A model generated the notes under the pieces. The model searched no databases, had not been told where the DNA came from, and saw only the letters and a program-made list of their open reading frames with translations. Positions 57,621 through 64,000 of a stretch of DNA of 64,000 nt are shown one piece after another (positions within the stretch are counted from its first letter, which is position 1; every line of letters begins with the position of its first letter). The DNA is from Psychrobacter sp. UBA3480 (GTDB taxonomy: Bacteria > Pseudomonadota > Gammaproteobacteria > Pseudomonadales > Moraxellaceae). Made by a program: the position numbers and the translations under genes. The stretch covers positions 47,805-111,804 of the forward strand of contig NZ_DFQV01000032.1 in the NCBI RefSeq assembly GCF_002377945.1. Direction: 5' to 3'.

Positions 57621-58625
57621 ATGCTTGTTTCTATTTTGCCTCGTCAGTTTCGTCACAATCTGATTCGTCATAATTTAAAACTACTGAGGTTGAGCTTAAT
57701 ACCCATTCTCGGTTTTTACATTAATGCCTGTAGCATCTTGCCATCGACTACTCCCGCCACACCAGAGCCTGTTATTAAAGCCCCTACTGTCGCACTGGTG
57801 TTGGGTGGTGGCGGTGCAAAAGGGTTTGCCCATGTAGGCGTCATCAAGGCGCTAGAAGAAAACGGTATCAAACCAACATTGGTAGTCGGGACGAGTGTGG
57901 GTAGCTTGATTGGTAGCTTATATGCCAGTGGTTACACGCCGGCACAGCTTGAGCAATTGGCACTGACCACTACTGATAGCCAGCTCACAGACTTTACCTT
58001 GTCCAATCAAGGTTTCATCGAAGGTATTAAGTTAAAAAACTTTATCAATAGCAAAGTGAATGCGCGAGCCATAGAGGATTTCCCCATTGCTTTTGCGGCA
58101 ATCGCAGCAGAAAAACACACTCTGAAGAAAACAGTCTTTACCACTGGCGATGCTGGGCTTGCCGTGCAAGCGTCCTGTAGCGTGCCTAGTATTTTTATTG
58201 CCCCGCGCATTCCTGAAAAGGTCGGTAAAAAATATATCGATGGTGGTGTGGTCAGTTTAGTACCCGTAGATAGCGCCTATGACTTGGGTGCGGATATTGT
58301 CATTGCTGTAGATGTGACGGGATCTCAAGGCAGTGATAGTACTAATAATCAAATACCGACTATGAACTCATTGAGTGACTTTTGGGGCTTTCTCGAAACC
58401 AATATTCTAGCTACCAACCTGCCTGCTAAGCGCTCCGTATCAAGTCAGAATGAGCGGGATCGAGCGGATATTGTTATTACTCCCAATGTCGGTCATAACA
58501 GTTCGATAGATACTAGGCAGCGACGCAATTTAATACAAGCAGGCGCTCAAGCTACAACGCCACAAATCAATGCTATTAAACAACTTATCCAAGAGAAATC
58601 TAGTAGCAAATATGCCACGCTGTAG
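57621..58625 (+). CDS. Patatin-like phospholipase, probable lipoprotein
   Basis: This 334-residue protein has a patatin fold with the oxyanion loop GGGGAKG, the nucleophile elbow GTSVG and the catalytic DGG. Its first 40 residues hold a basic start and a hydrophobic helix ending INAC, a possible lipidation site, so it may be anchored in the envelope. It probably hydrolyses phospholipids; RssA and other bacterial patatins are close in length. ATG 57621 has AAGGTG about nine bases upstream and is preferred to 57576. Confidence 0.87.
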   Translation: MLVSILPRQFRHNLIRHNLKLLRLSLIPILGFYINACSILPSTTPATPEPVIKAPTVALVLGGGGAKGFAHVGVIKALEENGIKPTLVVGTSVGSLIGSLYASGYTPAQLEQLALTTTDSQLTDFTLSNQGFIEGIKLKNFINSKVNARAIEDFPIAFAAIAAEKHTLKKTVFTTGDAGLAVQASCSVPSIFIAPRIPEKVGKKYIDGGVVSLVPVDSAYDLGADIVIAVDVTGSQGSDSTNNQIPTMNSLSDFWGFLETNILATNLPAKRSVSSQNERDRADIVITPNVGHNSSIDTRQRRNLIQAGAQATTPQINAIKQLIQEKSSSKYATL

Positions 58626-58680
58626 CTTAGTATTTTTACTTACTTATCAGTAAAATTATCAAACGTCCTGACACACCATA

Positions 58681-58716
58681 AAAAAGCACCGCAGCTATAA
58701 ACTGTGGTGCTTTTTT
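58681..58716. terminator. Terminator after the patatin-like gene
   Basis: AAAAAGCACCGCAG (58681-58694) pairs with CTGTGGTGCTTTTT (58702-58715) with one wobble and a 7-nt loop; it is usable in both directions between convergent genes. Confidence 0.88.
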
Positions 58717-58799
58717 ATTGATAGCTTTCTGTACTAAACGGATAGTTTTCAGTGCCAACTATATCAATACTAGCTAAATTCTAATCCAAAAACTCAGGA

Positions 58800-59396
58800 C
58801 TATTTAACGCGCGCGCGGTATTTTACAGCGACGGTATCATTTAGACCTACACCTTCTAAGTCCCAACGTACCGCTTTATAGTATTTAAGCGCGACATCTT
58901 GTAGTTGATTATCAACTTTGGTACGTAATGGCATACGAGCAAAATTATTGCCATCTACACTGCCATATGGGAATTCAGGAGCAACAGTCTTCAGCAGCTC
59001 TACCTGCTCTGGAATACTCATCGTAACGGTCATTTTACGTACGCGATCTGCATTAGTATTGGTAAAGTACCCCTGATACTCCAATACATTACCTGACTGC
59101 AAACGAGTATTGGTATCTACAGGGACAAGTACTTCTTGACCGTTGGCATCAACACTGACCAATGACGCTGTGATTCTGCTGTTAACGGCCTGAGCACTTG
59201 AGTTGCTGCTCTTATTGGCATTTGCTTGAATAGCCATTGAGCTATCAACCGCTTGCTCTGGTGTTGGCAGCATTGCTGAGGCTTGTGTAACGACCATCGC
59301 ACCGATAAGCGTACCGGCAACAACGTGAAATAAGCGGTGGCCGCTCCAAGCACTAAACGGGCTAGCAAACTGGTTACTTTTTTTCATGATTTTCAT
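58800..59396 (-). CDS. Secreted protein of unknown function
   Basis: This 198-residue protein has a signal peptide ending TQASA near residue 41. The mature part has a Ser/Asn/Ala linker and then a beta-rich domain with LEYQGYFTNTNADRVRKMTV and VRWDLEGVGLNDTVAVKYRARVK-type strands (quoted in part), reminiscent of DUF11-like beta-sandwich repeats in surface proteins. No Cys or catalytic motif is visible. Two start ATGs (59396 and 59387) are possible. It is probably periplasmic or surface-located. Confidence 0.62.
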   Translation of the reverse strand: MKIMKKSNQFASPFSAWSGHRLFHVVAGTLIGAMVVTQASAMLPTPEQAVDSSMAIQANANKSSNSSAQAVNSRITASLVSVDANGQEVLVPVDTNTRLQSGNVLEYQGYFTNTNADRVRKMTVTMSIPEQVELLKTVAPEFPYGSVDGNNFARMPLRTKVDNQLQDVALKYYKAVRWDLEGVGLNDTVAVKYRARVK

Positions 59397-59785
59397 TATC
59401 CCTGGTTGATATATCGGTAAAACACAGATGGTGCAACTTAAGTTATTTTTATAATTTGTTCAACAGATAAAAAGCATTACGATGTATATAAGATATCGCT
59501 GTAAAATAGTTCGTACAATCTATGAAACACATGAACTCACTTATCTAACCTGATTATCTTCGCTCAGCATCCGTAAAGCAATAGCGCTTAGCATAACAAA
59601 AAGCATTTGTACGTACATTAACCCAGTGTTGAGGTTGTGTATATCAGCGATTGGCAATAAGAATGCTTGAATACAGCTGAAATAAAAGATAGCTCATAAC
59701 CGCGTTTTTTGCTATGGTAAATCTTTAGCGTTAGGCATTTTTTTGCTGCGCCCCTTTTCTTATTCTAACGACTACTGCTCCCATT
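59397..59785. other. Divergent intergenic region before argA
   Basis: About 390 bp without a supported gene. It should contain the promoters of the secreted protein (-) and argA (+). No operator palindrome such as an ARG box was confidently identified. Confidence 0.5.
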
Positions 59786-61108
59786 ATGACTACTAGCTCC
59801 ATGCCCCAGATTAACCCTGAATACGTCCATTGGTTCCGTAACTCTGCACCCTACATTAATACCCATCGCGGCAAAACTTTCGTGATCATGTTTGGTGGTG
59901 AAGCGGTCAATCATGCGAACTTCAGCACACTTATTCATGATTTTGCCTTGTTGCATAGCTTGGGTATCAAGCTAGTACTGGTACACGGGGCACGACCGCA
60001 AATCGAAAAGAACTTAAAAGACGCTAACATTGAATCGCCGCTACATCAAGATATCCGTATTACGCCACGTGCAGCAATGCCGTCTATCTTGCAAGCCGTT
60101 GGTGCTATTCGTTTACAGATTGAAGCTCAGCTATCAATGGGGTTGGCCAACTCTCCGATGTATGGTTCACGTATCGATGCGATATCGGGTAATTTCGTGA
60201 CAGCTCGCCCATACGGTATCCGTGAGGGTATTGATTACCAGATGACGGGTGAAGTGCGTTCTATCGATGTGGAAGCCATCAAAAATAATCTACTTCATGA
60301 CCATATCGTTGTGCTAGGCTCGATGGGCTACTCTGCGACTGGCGAAGTATTTAACTTATTGGCGGAAGATGTTGCCTTAAGCGCTGCCGTAGCACTTGGC
60401 GCTGATAAGCTTATCTTCTTAGGCGAAGAAGCAGGTATCAACGACGACGATCGTTTATTACGTGAAATGATTCCTAATGAAGTTGATCGCTTCTTACGTG
60501 ACCGTGATTTAAATTGCGAAATCAATTATTTCTTGAACTGTGCAAGCTTGGCCTGTCGTCAAGGCGTGCATCGCACGCATATTATTTCGTATGCCAAAAA
60601 CGGCGCATTACTAGAAGAGCTATTCACACGTGATGGTTCTGGTACGCTGATTAGCCATGACCCTTATGAAGAGATTCGCCGTGCCAATATCGATGATGTG
60701 GTCGGACTTATTGAGCTACTGTCACCTCTAGAAGAGCAAGGCATCTTGGTCAGTCGTTCGCGAGAGCGCTTGGAGCAAGAGATTGATAATTATAGTGTGA
60801 TTGAGCGCGATGGTATGATTTTGGGCTGTGCAGCATTGCATACGCTAGACTCAGAGTCAGCGGAAGTTGCCTGTGTTGCCGTGCGCCCTGAGTACCGTAG
60901 TGGTAGCCGCGGTGCAGATTTACTAGCGTTTCTAGAACAGCAAGCGCGTAGCCATGGTTTGTACAAGTTATTTGTTTTGACCACTCGTACCGCACATTGG
61001 TTCGTCGAGCAAGGCTTTGCTGAAGTTGAAGCCAGCGCTTTACCTGAAGCACGTTTAGAGAAATACCATAATGGCCGTAACTCTAAAGTCTTTCAAAAGA
61101 ATCTATAA
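59786..61108 (+). CDS. argA: N-acetylglutamate synthase ArgA
   Basis: This 440-residue enzyme commits glutamate to arginine synthesis. The N-terminal amino-acid-kinase domain (GKTFVIMFGGEAV, VLVHGARPQIE) binds feedback arginine. The C-terminal GNAT acetyltransferase domain (about 290-440: AALHTLDSES, VRPEYRSGSRG, LTTRTAHWFVEQGF) carries catalysis. Length and order match E. coli ArgA (443). It is monocistronic, ending at a long perfect hairpin. Confidence 0.96.
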   Translation: MTTSSMPQINPEYVHWFRNSAPYINTHRGKTFVIMFGGEAVNHANFSTLIHDFALLHSLGIKLVLVHGARPQIEKNLKDANIESPLHQDIRITPRAAMPSILQAVGAIRLQIEAQLSMGLANSPMYGSRIDAISGNFVTARPYGIREGIDYQMTGEVRSIDVEAIKNNLLHDHIVVLGSMGYSATGEVFNLLAEDVALSAAVALGADKLIFLGEEAGINDDDRLLREMIPNEVDRFLRDRDLNCEINYFLNCASLACRQGVHRTHIISYAKNGALLEELFTRDGSGTLISHDPYEEIRRANIDDVVGLIELLSPLEEQGILVSRSRERLEQEIDNYSVIERDGMILGCAALHTLDSESAEVACVAVRPEYRSGSRGADLLAFLEQQARSHGLYKLFVLTTRTAHWFVEQGFAEVEASALPEARLEKYHNGRNSKVFQKNL

Positions 61109-61164
61109 TTTATCACCAATTTGATATTTGCTTTGTAAGCTCGGTATCAGTCTGAGATAAAATA

Positions 61165-61214
61165 TTACCCATAAAAAAGCCTTCATAATTATATGAAGGC
61201 TTTTTTATGGGTAA
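61165..61214. terminator. 23-bp perfect hairpin, bidirectional terminator
   Basis: Arms 61165-61187 and 61192-61214 are exact reverse complements around a 4-nt loop, containing AAAAAAGCC/GGCTTTTTT. It separates convergent argA and the FKBP gene and should terminate both. Confidence 0.92.
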
Positions 61215-61247
61215 ATACCTAAATTACATAATTTTTGCTTTAGATAC

Positions 61248-61979
61248 TTATTTTACTTTTAATAGCTCAACAGTAAAGATAAGGGTGCTGTTAGGCTCAA
61301 TACCAGCGTTACCCGCTTCGCCATAAGCGATGTCTGATGGGATATAGAACTCGTATTTTCCGCCTTCTTTCATCAACTGTAGACCTTCAGTCCAGCCAGC
61401 GATTACTTGGTTTAGTGGGAACTCGATCGGCTCACCGCGCTCATAAGAGCTATCAAATACCGTACCATCAAGCAATTTACCTTCGTAGTTTACTTCAACC
61501 ACGTCAGTTGCTTTTGGTGATTTACCAGTACCTGCTTTGATAACTTTATACTGTAAACCAGACTCCGTTTGCTTCACGCCTTCTTTTTTAGCGTTCTCTG
61601 CTAAGAATGCAGTACCAGCGGCTTTATTCTCTGTCGCCTTAGTTTCCATGTCTTTAACAAACTGCTCTTCTTGCTCTTTTTGATAGTCCATCAATACTTG
61701 TTGCATTTGCTCTTGGGTCAATGCTGATTCATTGCCTTCGTAGCCATCACGGAAGCCCTTTTCAAAAGTATTTAGGTCTAGATCTTTGACAGCCTCTTTA
61801 TTGCCTTCTGCCATCATGAAACCTAAGCTATAACCTACTTTTTCACTAGCTGAGCTTTGTTCAGTAATGGAAACGCTTTGAGCGGCTGTTTCTTGATTGC
61901 CATTGTTGGTGCTACAGCCTGTTACTAACAACATAGCGCTAGCAAGTGCACTAACGCCTAAAGTAGTGATTTTTTTCAT
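61248..61979 (-). CDS. FKBP-type peptidyl-prolyl isomerase lipoprotein
   Basis: This 243-residue protein has a lipoprotein signal LVTGC (Cys22), an FKBP_N dimerisation domain (about 45-135: KVGYSLGFMMAEGN, the DLNTFEKGFRDGYEG stretch) and a C-terminal FKBP domain (150-243: VEVNYEGKLLDGTVFDSSYERG, IPSDIAYGEAGNAGIEPN as short cores). It is like FkpA/Mip: a periplasmic folding helper, here membrane-anchored. It has its own promoter region of about 450 bp shared with the divergent TM-helix protein. Confidence 0.94.
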   Translation of the reverse strand: MKKITTLGVSALASAMLLVTGCSTNNGNQETAAQSVSITEQSSASEKVGYSLGFMMAEGNKEAVKDLDLNTFEKGFRDGYEGNESALTQEQMQQVLMDYQKEQEEQFVKDMETKATENKAAGTAFLAENAKKEGVKQTESGLQYKVIKAGTGKSPKATDVVEVNYEGKLLDGTVFDSSYERGEPIEFPLNQVIAGWTEGLQLMKEGGKYEFYIPSDIAYGEAGNAGIEPNSTLIFTVELLKVK

Positions 61980-62435
61980 AAAGTACTCTCTAATTGTAAG
62001 AATAGTGGCGAGATGTCACATTCCTCTATAATAACAAATCTTAGTTTTGGGAACCACGCTTTGCACGAAATTATCGGGTCAATGTATAGTCTATGTTAAT
62101 ATCTTCTATCATAATAACAAGTTATCACACAAATATAGTAACAGGTAAAGCTTTCTATCTTTAAATCCATCAATACATAAGCTAAGCTGAATTAGTTAAG
62201 GAGATAAGTAACCGAGCGTTAATTTTTATCAAAAATAAGCAGATATCGATAGCGAAGTCACTGTAATATAAATAAGAGATACTGCTGATAATGATTTATG
62301 CTCAAAAACGATAATATCTCTATATAACTGATTCTAAAAATACTATTTATGACAACCATCTGTATGTCTTGCTCACTAATCGCTGTATGAACATTGTTTT
62401 TGGCGAGTTATATAAGATGCTTCAAGGAGGATAAG
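61980..62435. other. Divergent intergenic region, no gene seen
   Basis: About 455 bp, AT-rich, between the FKBP gene and the TM-helix protein. TATTATAGA on the minus strand near 62020-62030 may be the -10 of the FKBP gene. Only the strong AAGGAGG at 62424-62430 is a confident signal at the right end. Confidence 0.5.
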
Positions 62436-64000
62436 ATGAACCCAATGTACACATCTTTTAACGGCTATCTCGGTGGACCTATCGGTTCCATCATTGGTGC
62501 TATTTTGATATTCGTTATTGGTTGGCTAGTAGCCCTTGGTATCGCAGCGCTGGTACGCGGCGTACTCTCTAAAGTTAATCTCAATCAACGTATGAACTCT
62601 TCAACAGGTAAGACCTACGACCTTGAAGGTATCATCTCCAAAATTGTTTTCTGGTTTATTTTCATCATTGCTATCTCAGGCGCACTGAGCCAATTAAACT
62701 TAAACTCTATCTCAGCACCATTCGCAAATATGGTTAATCAAGTATTGGCATTTATCCCTAATCTTATCGGTGCTATCGCACTTGGTGTGATCGGTTGGGT
62801 CGTGGCTACTGTTGCACGCACAGCGATCAACGCTGCACTCGCAAAAACCTCTATGGATGAGCGTTTAAGTGCACAAGCTGGTGTAAAACCAATGAGCAGC
62901 ACGATTGCTGATATGGTTTACTGGTTCATCTTATTGGTTGTGTTGACCATGGTACTTGGTCAATTAGAGCTTGATGGTTTGTTTGCACCATTAACTAATA
63001 TGGTAGACAAAATCTTTAGCTTCATCCCTAATATCTTGATTGCTGGTGTGGTCTTCGTCGTTGGTTATATCATTGCCAAAGTCGTACGCGGCATCGTCAC
63101 CAATCTTGTTTCTACTTTTAATGTACAAGAATTGGCGTCAAAAGCAGGTTTAAGTGAGCAAAATAGCTTGCCTAACATTGCAGGTTCGCTAGCATTTTTA
63201 GTGGTTATTATTCCAACCATTATTGCTGCTCTAAACGCATTAAAAATTGAAGTAATTGCTCGCCCTGCGACCAATATGCTTAACAAAATCATGGAAGCAT
63301 TGCCAAACATCTTCATGGCAGTCGCTATCCTAGTAGTGACTTTCTATGTTGTACGTATGGTTGCCAACATCATCAAAGGTCTGATTGAGAACACTCAAAT
63401 CAATCAATTACCTGCGAAAGTTGGTCTACAAGAAACCATGGGTGATAAGAAAATCTCTGACCTAGTTGGTTATGCGATTATCTTCTTCGCTATGCTATTT
63501 GCCGCTATTGCAGCTGCTGATTTGTTAGGTTTCGAGCCTATCTCAGCTATTATCACGATGTTTATCGCATTCGGTGCAAATATCATCCTAGGCGCAATTA
63601 TCCTATTCATCGGGTTCTGGCTTGCCAATATCATTGCAGGTGTGGTTGAACGTTCTGAGCAAGGTTCACAATTCCTAGCAAACATCGTACGTGTATTAAT
63701 CATGGGCCTAGTATTAGCAATGGGTCTAAAAGCGATGGGTATTGCCGATTCAATCGTTAACCTAGCATTTGGTCTAACACTAGGCGCGGTAGCCGTTGCC
63801 TTTGCCCTATCATTTGGTCTTGGTGGTCAAGAAGCTGCAGCTCGCTTCTTACGTAAAATGCAGGATAAGATGGATCATGAACGCACTGAAGCGAAAGCAA
63901 AATCTGCGCTACAGCCAAGTTCATCAACTCAAGAAAAAGTTGCTGATTCAGTTCGTGAAAACACGCCCTCTGCTGCTAGCACACCTACCACTGATTTACG
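62436..64000 (+). CDS. TM-helix-repeat mechanosensitive-channel-like protein (partial, CmpX type)
   Basis: The frame is open from ATG 62436 to the right edge, more than 521 codons, with no stop. AAGGAGG five bases upstream fixes the start. The protein consists of about five repeats of roughly 90 residues. Each begins FIPN/LPN and has a helix rich in Gly (near residues 15, 106, 195, 288 and 374), followed by a VVRGIV-type basic end, a loop and a second helix. The FALSFGLGGQEAAARFL segment near residue 455-475 resembles the MscS pore-lining region. After residue 470 the tail is charged and Ser/Lys-rich. The family is CmpX-like TM_helix proteins, tied to envelope stress; gating is not shown here. 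Confidence 0.85.
   Translation, partial: MNPMYTSFNGYLGGPIGSIIGAILIFVIGWLVALGIAALVRGVLSKVNLNQRMNSSTGKTYDLEGIISKIVFWFIFIIAISGALSQLNLNSISAPFANMVNQVLAFIPNLIGAIALGVIGWVVATVARTAINAALAKTSMDERLSAQAGVKPMSSTIADMVYWFILLVVLTMVLGQLELDGLFAPLTNMVDKIFSFIPNILIAGVVFVVGYIIAKVVRGIVTNLVSTFNVQELASKAGLSEQNSLPNIAGSLAFLVVIIPTIIAALNALKIEVIARPATNMLNKIMEALPNIFMAVAILVVTFYVVRMVANIIKGLIENTQINQLPAKVGLQETMGDKKISDLVGYAIIFFAMLFAAIAAADLLGFEPISAIITMFIAFGANIILGAIILFIGFWLANIIAGVVERSEQGSQFLANIVRVLIMGLVLAMGLKAMGIADSIVNLAFGLTLGAVAVAFALSFGLGGQEAAARFLRKMQDKMDHERTEAKAKSALQPSSSTQEKVADSVRENTPSAASTPTTDL

Noticed and set aside
1-64000. CRISPR array, insertion sequence or prophage
   Set aside because: No regularly spaced repeats, transposase-like frames or phage structural genes were seen; the long inverted repeats are isolated hairpins.

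Overview
The window looks like chromosome of a gamma-proteobacterium of the family Moraxellaceae, most probably Psychrobacter. This is inferred from gene content and protein style: a split division/cell-wall cluster that holds only rsmH-ftsL-ftsI-murE-murF-mraY, several housekeeping proteins with polar low-complexity extensions (FtsI, NusB, RecG, ThrB), a moderate-to-low GC content by eye, and many AT-rich intergenic regions. No ribosomal RNA, CRISPR array, transposase or phage structural gene was seen.

Positions 1-4,000 are a small defence/maintenance block. A hicA-hicB toxin-antitoxin pair (+) has an operator-like inverted repeat in front and a terminator-like hairpin between toxin and antitoxin. 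It faces a type I restriction-modification pair hsdM-hsdS (-) whose restriction subunit hsdR is not in the window. Positions 4,200-10,920 are a sugar-acid (pentonate) catabolic locus: a FadR-type GntR regulator and an IlvD/Edd-family dehydratase (-), divergent from an MFS sugar-acid transporter, an AraD1-type 2-keto-3-deoxy-pentonate dehydratase and a 2-oxoglutarate semialdehyde dehydrogenase (+). Together they should take an aldonate to 2-oxoglutarate. The divergent promoter region carries two identical FadR-type operator cores arranged as a 20-bp inverted repeat.

Positions 10,920-17,400 hold a gene-poor AT-rich stretch with a long inverted repeat and a possible structured RNA, a DUF3100 membrane protein with an M20 amidohydrolase, an unknown lipoprotein, a His/Lys/Asn-rich secreted small protein and rlmA. 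Positions 17,400-26,100 (-) are the peptidoglycan/division cluster, interrupted by an unusual gap of about 430 bp between rsmH and ftsL. Positions 26,200-28,850 hold gltX, a small DUF3223-like protein, and tRNA-Ala(GGC) and tRNA-Glu(UUC) behind a near-consensus promoter.

Positions 29,000-46,760 are mostly core metabolism: a LysE exporter, acnA, DUF3025, a YdjM-like membrane protein, YchJ, a lipoprotein, a class II glutamine amidotransferase with a DUF2007 protein, thrB, hisF, the ribH-nusB-thiL-pgpA run, and glmU-glmS, which supply UDP-GlcNAc to the cell-wall genes upstream. Positions 46,980-64,000 hold an alcohol dehydrogenase, an AraC regulator with an EamA exporter, a two-gene RND efflux system, recG, a patatin-like phospholipase, a secreted protein, argA, an FKBP lipoprotein, and a TM-helix-repeat mechanosensitive-channel-like protein that runs off the right edge.
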